64,000 nt of DNA from NCBI RefSeq assembly GCF_013426205.1, contig NC_089423.1:3224001-3288000 (forward strand). The letters are read 5' to 3'. The stretch is from Metarhizium brunneum. Its lineage: Eukaryota > Ascomycota > Sordariomycetes > Hypocreales > Clavicipitaceae. The stretch's first letter is position 1. Each line of letters starts with the position of its first letter. Position numbers and translations under genes: made by a program. Below the pieces are notes generated by a model. The model made no database searches. It saw nothing but the letters and a program-made list of their open reading frames with translations, and was not told where the DNA came from. Of this stretch, positions 47,268-58,700 are shown piece by piece.

Positions 47268-49125
47268 TCACAGCTCTTCTTCCTCGTCCACCTTGGATGG
47301 TGGTGTTGTCGTTGTCGTTGTAGACGTTGTAGCTGGCGCAGACGTTACAGAGACAGCGGCATCTAGGGCCGCACTCAGACTTTGTGTCGTGCTCAGTTTC
47401 TCTCCCGTGTTCGTGACGTCCACACTGGGTCGAGCCTTCTTCAGTGGACTCCCAATGAGAGCGTCTACGGGTACATCGCTCCCACTTTGGACAAAACTAG
47501 GTGGTTGAAGGCTCGGCGGTACCTGAGGCACTGGACTGTCTTCGGCCTGGCCTCGCTGAGAGGTCTCTGGAGTTGAGTGGCTGTCTGGATCAGCCGAATG
47601 CGCCCGCTTGAGCTGTGTCTCTCTGTTAGTGAACAGCGTTCAAGATACAAAGCAAAAAAAGGGCATTCCGCAATACACCTACACGAATACGATTGACACC
47701 ATCTGCAAGTTCACCTCCAAACTTGGAGTCCTCAGAAGCTTCCTTCTCTTCGCCATCTTTGTCATCATCATCCATCTTATTAAGGTTATCCGTGCTGTCA
47801 TCGTCGTCGTCGTCGTCATCGTCACTATCTTCAGCAATATTTCCGTTACTCTTCTTTCGTGCCTTTCTTCGCCTGGTCGTTTCAGTGGTCTGATCACGGA
47901 ATGCAGAGAACCCAACCGTCCCGCCAGCCTTGAGGGGCCCTAGATTGGAGAAGTCTAATTGACCAGACCGTCTTTTAGCGGAACCGGGGGTGGCTTGAGG
48001 GTTCTTTGAAGACTGCACGACGCCGATTTTTTGCAATTGCCCTAGTAAAGCACAACTGTTAGTCCGTCGGGAAAGAGACGCAAATTAGAAGTGAGAAAAC
48101 GTACTGTCACCTCTGTAAAAGAAGGTGAACACCGCATAAGGTCTATCGGGGCCATCTATTCCCGTCACCGTCTGAGTACTAATCGTCTTGGGATCGAGTG
48201 TTTTCGGTTTGGCAAAGCTCGTGGTGTGCTCAACATCGGCGCCGACGTTTTCACCGTTCCCAGTTTCCTCATCGCCGTCGTGAGCGTCAAACTGAGGGGA
48301 ATATTCGCCCTTTTTTATTTCACCAGAGGCCAGGACTCGGAACATGGCCACCTTGATCTGGCCCGTTGCCTCGGGGGGTTCGTCGTCATCATCGGACCAC
48401 GAATCGGAATCAAATACTGCCTCGATTGGTGAAGCATCGTCCGCACCGTACCGCAAAGTATCCTTTTGGCCACCAGAGGTATCCGTGCCTGTACCTGCTT
48501 CCTGTACCAGCGTCTGTCGCCGCCTTCGTTTTTCAAACTTTTGGCGGCGCTTCTCCAGCTTCTCTGCAGCGTCATGGCCTTGTAGATCAAGCCCGTTCAG
48601 CCAACGCTCCAAGCCAACCTCGCGGAATAAGAACTCTCGTTCGGCCAGTCCACCGCCTTCGGCATCAGGAACTTGGACCCAACGACTATTCACCCACGTC
48701 TCCTCGCCTGGCCGTAGGAGAGTGGCGACTTCCTCTTTGGCTCGGCCATCAAAGTAAATATAGGCGGCAATCGTCTCGTTCTCCGAGTTCGTCATGGGAA
48801 TATACGGGTTCACCATGCCACCAAATTTGGGTCGGTCGCGGCCAGAAGCAGGTTGGAGGCTGCCCACATACTGAGGCTTGGGATACGGATTGCTGTCAGT
48901 AGGCTTGGGAGCCGAGTACGGAATCGCAAGGCCAGCAGTCAGCAGGGTGATGGAGATGGCAAACTTGGCGGGCTCGGGCTTGTTCGAATCTGCCGTCAGG
49001 TTCGGCTGAGGCACGGGGATATAGGTACTGATGCGGGAGACTCTCGACTGCTTCTGCATGCCGTATTCAGGAAGCGGGGCGCCATTTGCGTGAATGCTCA
49101 CCGCAATGCCCTTGAAGCAGGGCAT
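47268..49125 (-). CDS. DUF7918-type fungal protein of unknown function, three exons, 574 aa
   Basis: Exons 49125-48105, 48041-47683 and 47612-47268, with introns of 63 nt (GTACGT...CTAG) and 70 nt (GTAGGT...CACAG). Phases agree. The N-terminal half (1-190) is the ordered, conserved part: MPCFKGIAVSIHANGAPLPEY, AGLAIPYSAPKP, IPMTNSENETIAAYIYFDGR and WVNSRWVQVPDAEGGGLAEREFLF. I recognise this as the family now called DUF7918. It looks like a beta-rich domain. Lys/Arg-rich coil follows (KLEKRRQKFEKRRRR), then YAVFTFFYRGD, a second basic patch and a run of Asp residues in exon 2 encoded by GAT/GAC repeats. The tail is disordered. The basic clusters suggest a nuclear or nucleic-acid-associated protein, which is inference. 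Confidence 0.8.
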
Positions 49126-50814
49126 GGTGGTGGGAGATGACCGACTGCGGGGAGTGTCAACGCGTCTCGACCAGATGCTTCAGATGGTAAGAGACCGGTA
49201 CGGGCCGGCGGATAGGTCGTTGGGCGTCGTCTTTGCGCGATACGGCTCGCCTCACGGAGGGGAGACGGTGTGAGGCGGTAGAGCTTGGAGTAGTTTAGGA
49301 TGAGAATTGGAGCTCTGTGAAGATGACCGAGTGGTGACGTTCAGCGTGCAGCCATCCCCAATACAGCACACGACCCGAAAAATGAGCAGGAGGCGGGACG
49401 TGCAGCGGCCGTTTGGCGTTGTCGTTTAGTCGAGGAAGAGGACGACGTGGAGTGGTAAAATATGCAAGACGAGGCTGCTGCACCGTAAAACCGTCGGACG
49501 CAACGACATGGATTTTGGGGGAGATGTTTAAATATTTGGAGCAGCCAAGGTTGCCGACCCGACTGGAGCAGGAACCAGTTGCAGCCAAAGTCCCAATCAA
49601 AGGTCACAGTCACACGCACGCACGCACACACCAGTACGCACACACAGAGAGAGAGAGCAAGAACAGTGCCGGACACGAGCGAACAAACATTCAACGATGC
49701 AAATTGGTGGGTGACGACTTCAGGGCTCGCTGGGGGGGCACTGTGGCCTCGACCTGACAGTTGAGCGGTCTGGTGGACAGGGTTGAGCGCTCAGAGGAGC
49801 AATGAAGCACTGGAGCATTTAATGTTGGAGCAACGGAGCACTGCACACGCCAGGCAGCTATGAACATTGAAGCCGGCACTGGGAGCTGCCCCTCCAAGAG
49901 CGGACCAGTTGAGTCGGCGGCACTGGGCACTGAACTGCCCGAAGGGGGCGGCCCCCGTTGACACTCGCCCGTTTGTCGATTGGGCTCAACAAAGTTGTCA
50001 AGTTCTCCTCACTGATGAATGGTGCTCGGAGGTTCTGAGGGTCAGGTCCTGCTCCGGAAGGCGTCTGGTGAGTGGCTAGCTTCGCAGGTACTTACATACT
50101 AAGTACTCTAAGTAAGTAAGTACTAAGTACTAAGTACCTAGGTACCTAACGCTGTGTAAGTAAGTATGCACTTGAACCTACAGTCTCTGGCAGAATATTA
50201 TGTGTAGCCCATCAAAAGTCCTGTAGCTTGTACACGAATGTACTCTGGTATATCATGGTATCGAACGCGATGCCAGGTACTGATCTGGTCGAATACTTGC
50301 AACGAATTGCCCAAGCGCAGTGGGACTGGCACTGCAGGTCTGGTGTCTGGCCCAATCCCGCTCCAAGCCCCTCCAACGCAAGTCTCAGAACTCGACGGAC
50401 CACCATCCCATTGATCCGGCAGTGCGGCTCGATCCGCTGGCTGTTGCTTGCTTTGACCGGCTCCGAGGCCCGTCTGTTTGGTGACCCCGTATCAAACTTG
50501 TGATTGGCTGCACTGAGAACGTTGGGCTTCACCTTCACAGGAACCAGCTCGTAATGGTCTCTGTGTCTAGCCCCAGCTTTCAAAGAAGAATTGAAAAAGA
50601 GAGAAAGCAAAGAAACAAAGCGAAATCCTGCATCAAAAAACAAGGCATGAGTTAAACTCTACCCGTGGTTCACACCCTGTGAACACGAACGCATAAAAGA
50701 AAACGAAAGAAAGCCAGCATACAGACTATCACTAGGGCTGAAACTACTTTAAAACAGAAAGCTAAGGGTATCATACAAACTTTCTAAACCATATAAAAGT
50801 AGGCGTGCCATCAA
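49126..50814. other. Intergenic region upstream of the DUF7918-type gene
   Basis: About 1.7 kb with no supported gene. It holds a CA/GA-type microsatellite (about 49605-49660) and a cluster of taagta/aagtact words ending in a ctaggtacctaac stretch (about 50088-50150). It carries the promoter of the gene ending at 49125 and the 3' UTR of the seipin gene. Confidence 0.5.
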
Positions 50815-52106
50815 TCATTCCAACGCATCTCGAGAAGCTCGTCGTCGAAGGCTCTCACTGCCTTCCTCTTTGTAACTCGTCCCAATTCCCGAATCGCCCC
50901 TACTTCCACTTCCATCGACAATATTCCCATCGTCAAAGCCATCTTCATCATCCGCTTCCGCCTCGCCCATTGGTATATTATATATCAATCTTCTTTGCGG
51001 CTCTTCATCTTCCTCCTCCTTTTTGATTTCAGGCTCTCTCTGTATTCTTGCGTATCTTGCATGAGCAACAGGCCCCGCAGTGCGGTCAGGATGGTCATCA
51101 TGCTCGTCATCTATGTCGTCCCCCTCGCCATCTCGGAAGGTAATGCCCATGTTTCTCCCATCCTGGGGTGTCGTGGTTGCGCTCCATATAGCCCAAGCCA
51201 AACACATGAAAAGAACCTCGCAAACCCAAAACAAGAATGTGAATGTCATGTATGTGATCAACCGATAATGAAACATCAACCATCGTAGTCCCCGTAGTTG
51301 TGCCGTCAGGGTCAGCGAGGCGCTGTAAATTTGTATATCCTGTCCGGCTTCAATCTCGATAAACGCGGCTGTTGGCTGCAGCGCGCTTTTGTCAAAGCTA
51401 ACTCGCTCAGCAAGCTCAACTGTAAGACTACGAGCCTGTGAACGCGGCAACAGAAGATAATAGCCCATGAAGAGAACACGCTTGGCCACCGAAAGAATAG
51501 GATCTTCGTACGGCATCAATGCGGATCGGCGGGCCTTGAAGAGCACTTTTTTGGCCTCGAGGTAGTGTCGGTCATCGAGAGTCTTTCGTCCGTTCGAGTC
51601 AGATTTGTAGTCGTTGACGGAATCTTTGACCAGATACAGGGACACCATGAAGTTTCCTCGTTCGGTATTGGGCGGCGATCGTGGCATGGACAAGCTTAGC
51701 GAAATATCATAGTCTTGCTGTAGCTTCGGGGAAGGATATGTAAGTGGCGCGACTCCGTACGGATTTGTTCCTGATCTGTGACGGCCATTATATCAGCCCC
51801 AGTCGGTGCATTTTCAACCGTCCCCTCGACAAATGGGCGCGACATACTGGTATTGGAGATACAGTGGCGTTGTAATAAACTGATCGGGCACAAAGTTCTG
51901 GAAGAAAAGGGCCGTTGCGAGTGACGCCAGACCAAACAGTGTCACTGCACTCGAAACCAGAAGCGCTACATTCACGGCAGCCCTCTGTGCCGGTTTCGAG
52001 GTAATCACTCGCGCTGTCTCTTCAAGGGTTTCCTAAGAAGGTGTTACTTTAGCATCATGACGCGCCGAAGATCAGGACAGCCAAGAGAAACAAACGGTCG
52101 TACCAT
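50815..52106 (-). CDS. sei1: Seipin (Sei1/Fld1, lipid-droplet biogenesis), 382 aa
   Basis: ER membrane protein that forms rings at ER-lipid droplet contact sites and controls droplet budding. Exons: 52106-52104 (the ATG alone), 52032-51848 and 51775-50815. Introns are 71 nt (GTACGA...TTAG) and 72 nt (GTATGT...CACAG). Exon 2 encodes ETLEETARVITSKPAQRAA and the first membrane helix (VNVALLVSSAVTLFGLASLATALFF in outline), ending PLYLQYQ. Exon 3 starts SGTNPYGVAPLTYPSPKLQQDYDISLSL and continues through the lumenal beta-sandwich (RGNFMVSLYL, SVAKRVLFMGYY). The second helix (LITYMTFTFLFWVCEVLFM in outline) and an acidic cytosolic tail follow. There is no other start for exon 2: the frame upstream is closed by a TAG at the splice junction. 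Confidence 0.88.
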
Positions 52107-52717
52107 GGTGATTGCGAGAGCGCCCCTAATCTAGAGACACAACCAAGTGGTTTTCGGAGCAATACGATGCGGAAGAGGAGTTCACCATCGAGGGTCGAAT
52201 TTGCCAACCTGGGACTGGATTGTTGAACTCGAAGCATTGGCATGTGTCTTGGTGGGCCAAGAAGCTGAGCTCATGACTGAAATGGGCAAGTGGCGCCGCG
52301 CTGGGCTTCATTGAGTCACCTGAGGGGATGCAACACTGAGCGCCCAAAGTCTCTCCGATCCCAGAGCCCAAGGATGTCCACGAGGATATCAAGAATCCTA
52401 GGTAGATTAGGTTTACGGCTCCTAGGGGCGGCCTCGATATTTCTTTTTTATTCTCTGGGTTGGCAGCGGAGGCTGTATAAGGGCTGTGCCGTGTTTACGC
52501 ATAGTAACGGGATGCATGCCTACGGACTGCAAGCTTATCCGCCTGATGCCAAGTTTGTTGGTGTTGTTGCGTTTGGAATACGGCGTTGACGTCGAATGTG
52601 GTCGGGGCTACTGTTGTTTATCACTTGATAGAGGAGAAAGTTGGTATTTCAGAGAATTATCAGTTCGACTTTGACAAGGCGTACGTTTTACGATTGAGCG
52701 GTCAGGGCTAGGAATAC
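52107..52717. other. Intergenic, upstream of seipin
   Basis: About 0.6 kb containing the seipin promoter. There is no supported gene. A short open stretch at about 52638-52680 could be a remnant exon of the broken gene that follows. Confidence 0.4.
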
Positions 52718-53418
52718 TTGCTCGCAGGACACACATGGGAAGACAAAATCAAGGCCATCAGCGGCGACATCAAGGACCTCGTGAATAAGGTTTATCGTAA
52801 TCGCCCGGACACTACGGTCCCTCCGTCCTTCAAGATCAGCGAACCTGGGGGATCCTACAATAAGACAGGCTGCGGCACATTTACATTCCGCGACCAAGCT
52901 CATCTTGACAAGCTTGACAAGATTCTTGTGGCCTATCAACCCGAGTTGGCGTTTTACACCACGCTTCTAGAGACTACACTGGGCCGTGGTGGTTACTGTG
53001 CCGTTGAATCCTATTCTGTTCAGCCGGTGCCATCCGGCCCAATTCAAGCGTGGCATGGACGGCAAAGTCGCTGCGCTACAGATTGCGTGGGCGAGCCGGA
53101 TGGGCAGCATGCATCAAGGCTTCACAATCTTGAACAGAGTGTCTGACGAGGAGTCTCGAAGCAAGTAAAAGCGGTAGTCCTATCAATTGTCTCTAATTAG
53201 CAAGGAGGCTTGGGCAAAGTTTGCGGAAATTAATAGATGAGATAATTTCAAGTCAGACTGTTGAGCTTGATAAATTGAAAATCAACATGAAAATTCAGTT
53301 GGCCGTTCTTAAGAAGAATGTGTCATCATACAAGGCAGAGGCTGCCAGCAATGGGTCAAAGGGAGCAAGGTGCAGCAAAATAAAATGCAAAGACTGGAGT
53401 ATGCTTACCATGGGATGA
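52718..53418 (+). pseudogene. Fragments of an unidentified protein-coding gene
   Basis: A frame preceded by a CTCGCAG acceptor-like site encodes GHTWEDKIKAISGDIKDLVNK and continues with ordinary, protein-like composition to about 53010. The sense then seems to pass to another frame (FKRGMDGKVAALQIAWASRM in outline, to 53168), then to a third with a coiled-coil-like stretch (LDKLKINMKIQLAVLKKN in outline, 53221-53418). Composition and periodicity look coding in each piece, but no splice signals reconcile them cleanly and I do not recognise the family. It may be a decayed gene or a multi-exon gene I could not resolve. Confidence 0.35.
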
Positions 53419-53929
53419 AGCGGTTTGGATACCATTTAAGCGGTGCGTAGCGCCTGAACATGTCAATTAGAACTCATTGTTCACATGTTCAAGGCGTTTT
53501 CCTGGAACTGTTGTGCTTCATTGAAGAAGAAGGAGAAAAGTCAACAAATTTATGGAGGACAGACGAAGCAGCAATTTTTCAATGGGGCAGGAAGCAAGCA
53601 TGCTCGGATAAATGCACGGCCCCCTTAAGCGAGCCATCCCGCCATTCGTTTGTCGGGTCATATTGTGAAAGCAAGGCGCTGGGCTGCAGCACAACAGCGC
53701 GTCAGCCTGCAAGACATGCCCCGCGCTTAATAAGTCAAATGAGCAAATCTGCACTGTGCCCCTCAACCCCCACTACCACCCGATACTGGTGTTGTTGATT
53801 CTCACCTTGGACACATCTTGCGATCAACCCAACAATCTGATTTTCTCAGCCTCTCTGGTTTCTTTCTAGCTTCTCGTCTTTGTCACTTAGTCTCTGGTAG
53901 CGGCTCATTTGGCCCAACCATCCTTTAAA
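53419..53929. other. Upstream region of NTF2
   Basis: About 0.5 kb carrying the NTF2 promoter. The last 150 bp are rich in CT stretches typical of fungal core promoters. No gene is supported. Confidence 0.5.
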
Positions 53930-54663
53930 ATGGCCACCAGTAAGCCTTTCCCTTTGCCCTTGTGTCGTGAGAGGGGAAAAAAACAGGGAAGCAAACCAAC
54001 ATGTTGGCTAACCACTCAACGCTAGACTTCGAAGACATTGCTAGTATGTGGGATAATAGCATGCTTTTGTGGCGCGCTTCCGATTAATCCCCCTTCGGAT
54101 CTGACCTTTTGGTGTAGAGCAATTTATTGAATTCTACTACAACACCTTCGACACCGACCGCAAAGGCCTGGCTTCTCTCTACGTGAGCTACTGTTGCGCG
54201 AATATAACAACAACGGCCAGGCGCTAACGCATCTCCATAGCGTGAAAATTCCATGCTCACTTTTGAGTCAGCCTCTTCCCTCGGAGCCAACAGCATCGTC
54301 GAGAAGCTTGCCGTATGCGACAGTCCTCAGCTCTCCGATATCAGACAGGATATTAGCGCTAACCAATGACTCAGGGTCTTCCCTTCCAAAAAGTCAAGCA
54401 CCAGGTTTCGACCCTCGATGCCCAGCCCTCCAACAGCGATGGAGGCATCATCATTCTTGTCACTGGACAGCTCCTGGTATGAAACAACCAAAAACAACCA
54501 CACCGAGGGGTCAAGAGCACATTTCGATGGTTACGATTAACACACGTAACAGGTCGATGAGGAGCAGCGCCCCATGAACTACACCCAGTCCTTCCAGCTT
54601 AGCCGCGATGCCAGCGGCCAGTACTACGTCTATAACGACATCTTCAAGCTGGTTTACGGTTAA
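53930..54663 (+). CDS. ntf2: Nuclear transport factor 2 (NTF2), 125 aa, six exons
   Basis: Small dimeric carrier that binds Ran-GDP and FxFG nucleoporins and returns Ran to the nucleus. Exons: 53930-53939, 54026-54043, 54118-54182, 54241-54312, 54375-54476 and 54553-54663. The introns have GTAAGC, GTATGT, GTGAGC, GTATGC and GTATGA donors and all end in AG. The spliced product reads MAT-NFEDIAKQFIEFYYNTFD, then RKGLASLYRENSMLTFES, NSIVEKLAGLPFQKVKHQV, DGGIIILVTGQLLVDEEQRPMNYTQSF and YNDIFKLVYG. This is the complete NTF2 fold at its usual length. Five introns in 125 codons leave no long open frame, so the gene is easily missed. Confidence 0.95.
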
Positions 54664-55766
54664 ATCTTTTCGAGGACCGATATGAGAGGACCCCTCGTCG
54701 TTGACATGATGTTATTGTTAGGCGGGGAGCCGGCTTGTTACGAAGTGCGGATTTGAGGGGCCAGGATGCATACGGAGCGAGATACTTGATCAAGATGCTT
54801 GGTTGGCTTAGACGAACAATCTTCTCAATTTTTCCGGCTGCAGCCGCTTGGACCAGCCATATAAGCAAGTCTCAATATAATCAACCAATCTATGCCATGT
54901 ACGCGCCTTGTATGGTTGTAAATGATGTAGTATATTGACATGTTTCTCAAATGTTCTTTGTGGCCTCGTCCTGGGAGAAATCAGAACCCTTCGACAAGTT
55001 GACTTGACGGGCCTATCAAATGATGTATACGGGCTCTGCAAGTGTATTGCCGGCTATGCGTGAGACAATGGACAGCCGCGACGCCATGTTTGAGACAGTG
55101 ACCACTTCTGCGAAGAACCGTTTCAGTCCTCCATTAGGGAATGGTCGGAGCTACTAGGTCGGTTTGGAACCCCAGAGGGTAAATCATGGCCCCAATTGCA
55201 CTGGAAGCCCTCAGTCTGTCCTACTTGGTGTCTGCCGCCTCACTTCATGTTAAGGTACCACAACCAAAGTACTAGGTACGGAGTAGGCTTCATGCATCTG
55301 GTCACAGGATCGACGCCCAGCTATATTGCTAGATGTGTTGATTTCGGTTCGAAAATGACATACACGTAGCACGAAAATATGCAAGTCGCGCACGCAGCCT
55401 TGGCATTCAACATGGTTAAGCAAGTCAACCGGTGTGATATGGTGTACACTATACAGGGCCCAGACTCCAGATCCCTCGAATCAGTACTCCGTAGCACAGT
55501 GAGCAACGCGCCGGATTGCACGGTGAATCGAAGTCTTTTTTGGTGTCGGCCACAGTATCTCCGCGCATATGTGTCTACTGGTGCAGGGCGGGGAGGGTGA
55601 AGGCGGTACAAAGCGGGTACAAGGCAAGTATAACGTTGCCGGGGCAATTATGTCATGGCGTGTTGACGGGCACTTTGTCGCCCAACACCGAAGAAACATT
55701 GCAGCTGTGAACAATGAACCCTGCAAATGCTCGTTACTGGTGCCCAACTTCACACACGACGCTCCG
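54664..55766. other. Intergenic, upstream of the SNF2 helicase
   Basis: About 1.1 kb with two copies of the tacggagta motif (55277-55285 and, inverted, 55485-55493). The helicase frame is open upstream to at least 55569, so its leader and start lie here. No other gene is supported. Confidence 0.5.
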
Positions 55767-58700
55767 ATGACTGCCAATGACCGCCAGAAACCGGGCGCAA
55801 GTTTTGCATTTAAACCCAGGAACAACATTGCCTCCTGGGGAAAGCCCGACTTCCCCAACTCCTCCTCCCGGCCTCCAGCACAAACCAGTGCTGCCAGAGC
55901 GTCTGCAAGCAAAGACAGTTTCGAATCAGATCCGGCGCTTCGAGATATAGGCGCCATGGTCAACGAACGACAGCCTCCGAAGGAGGGCCAGCCTTCTCAT
56001 ACCAAGAGAGAACAGTCTCCAGACGACTTCGATGCAGTTTTTGATCAACTACACCGCGGATTCGGGTCTGTCAAGTCCCAGCATACGCAGGGCATGGATC
56101 CGTTAAGCCTTGCAAGCAACGCCAGTACCGGCCACCCTACATTTGGTCATCCTACGAAAATGGTATCGTCTCGTAAGCAGAAGGCGGACGTTTTCATCCA
56201 CCAAAAGAGCCGTCCGGAGCATCACCTTGGAGGCACCAAGATGTCTGGTCCCAGACCACCAGTATATCAAGATCGCAAGCCTCCTGCGATGCCCATCTTC
56301 GAGTCCAACGGCCCGTCAAAGTCGAGGGCTACCTATTCTGACGAAATATTCTACACCGATCCGAAGAAGGCGAACGAAGATCTCAAAGCTCTATTGGAAG
56401 GTGGAATGGAGGACGACGACGAAGAAGAACCAGAAGATGCTGCAGCCTCACAGCCGTCGCAACCACAGCCAAAAGGCTCCCAAAGCCAACATCAAACCCA
56501 AGGTGAAGGAATACCGTCTCCAACACAAAAGGTCAAAAAAGGAAGTCCTATCGGCAAGGATGGTACCGTCAACGGCCTCAAGGTGAAACTATTGCCCCAT
56601 CAAGTCGAGGGTGTGGAGTGGATGAGAGGCCGTGAGCTTGGTCCCGTGAAGCGTGGTAAGGTGCCCAAAGGCGGGCTTCTTGCCGACGATATGGGACTGG
56701 GAAAGACACTGCAGAGTGTGTCACTCATCATCACTAACCAAAAGCCTCGAAAGGACAGCACTGGATGGAAGAAACATTTTGGGGGCCTCGAAAAAACGAC
56801 ACTGGTCGTCGCCCCTCTCGCCCTCATTCGGCAATGGGAGCACGAAATCAAGGACAAGGTTGAGAAATCCCACGGTCTCAAGGTTCTGGTTCACCATGGG
56901 CCTCAGAGAACAAAGGACTTCAAACAGCTGGCTTTGTACGACGTCGTCGTCACCACCTTCCAGATCCTTGTTTCAGAGCATGGCGCCTCGTCGGATGCCG
57001 AAAATGGTGTGAAAGCAGGCTGCTTTGGACTACGGTGGTGGCGAGTCATTCTGGACGAGGCTCATAGCATCAAGAATCGCAATGCCAAGGCTACCAAGGC
57101 ATGTTGTGCATTGCGTTCAGAATATCGCTGGTGTCTGTCCGGAACTCCAATGCAGAACAATCTGGATGAGCTCCAGTCATTGATCAAATTCCTCCGTATT
57201 AGTCCTTACGACGACCTAAAGCAGTGGAGGGAGCACATCGACCAGCCCATGAAGAATGGCAGAGGTCACATTGCCATTCGCCGACTACACAGTCTTCTGC
57301 GCTGTTTCATGAAGAGACGCACCAAGGAGATTTTGAAGAAAGAAGGTGCTTTGAACCCTGGTGGCAAACCAAGCGCTGCTGGCGAGGCTTCGACAACGGG
57401 TTTCAAACACACGGAGCGTAAAGTGGTCACTGTCTCTGCTAAGATGCCTCCTGCTGAGCGAAAATTCTATGACCGGCTCGAGGCTCGTGCGGATAAAAGC
57501 ATGGAGGTGATGATACAAAACAAACTCAGCTACGCAAACGCCTTTACCCTCCTACTGCGGCTTCGTCAAGCCTGCAATCATCCCAAACTGGTGGAGGGTA
57601 AGCTGGAAAAGGATAAGGACGCCCTTTCCACCGGTTCCAGTCAAAAGTCGCAGGATATCGATCTGAATGCTGTTGTAGATATGTTCGCGGGCATGGGTAT
57701 TGTGACGAAGACGTGCTCAATATGTGGCAGGGAACTGACTTTGGATGATACTACGCTGGGTCGGGAGAATTGTGCCGAATGCCATGATGATTTGGAGTAT
57801 TTCAAGAACAATGAGGAGCTACACACGAAGAAGCCAAAGAGATCGACAAGAAAGAGGAGCAAGAAGTCAAAAGGAAAGAAGGCAGCCAAGGCCAAGGGCG
57901 ATGAAGAAGAGCGACCAAGACTCCGAACCCGCAGGCCACGAAACAGAAATGCCATCATAGACAGTGATGATGAAGAAGAAGGTGACGGAAGTTGGCTTGT
58001 ACCTGACGGCGAGCGCGGCAACGTGCATTTGGGCAAGGCCGGAGGCGAAGAAGATGAAAATGCAGAGGGTGGTGGTGACTGGATTGGAACAGAAGATTCA
58101 GAGGATGATGCAGACGATAAGGATCAAAGCAATCTGAGTAGCTTTGTTGTTGAGGATGAGACGGCCAAGAAGGAGGATGGTTATCAGTCCGTTGACGAAG
58201 CCGCTCAGGACGACTCACTCCTATCCGTGGATGCTTTAACACAAGCAATGGCTTCACAAACGCTAGAGGACAAGAAACCAAAGCCCGAGGCTTCTACATC
58301 GAATGCTGGATCTAATTCTGAAGAGGATGACGATTCTGAGTCTGATGTATCAGAGTCAGAACCATACTCCTCTGAAGACGATGAAGATAATGGCGGGTGG
58401 CTCCGCTCCGGCAAGCAAACGCAAGTCCTCGCATCAGCCAAAATCCGCGAGGTGACCAAGATTCTTCACGCCGAAGCCAAGGAACACAAGTTCATCGTCT
58501 TTTCCCAATTCACATCCATGCTGGATCTTGTCGAGCCATTTCTTGACAAAGACGGCTTCGAATACGCGCGCTACGACGGCAGCATGAAGAATGATGATCG
58601 CGAAGAGAGTCTCCGCCGACTACGCGAAGACCAGAGTACGAGAGTTCTACTCTGCAGTTTGAAGTGCGGCAGCCTAGGGTTGAACTTGACGGCCGCTACG

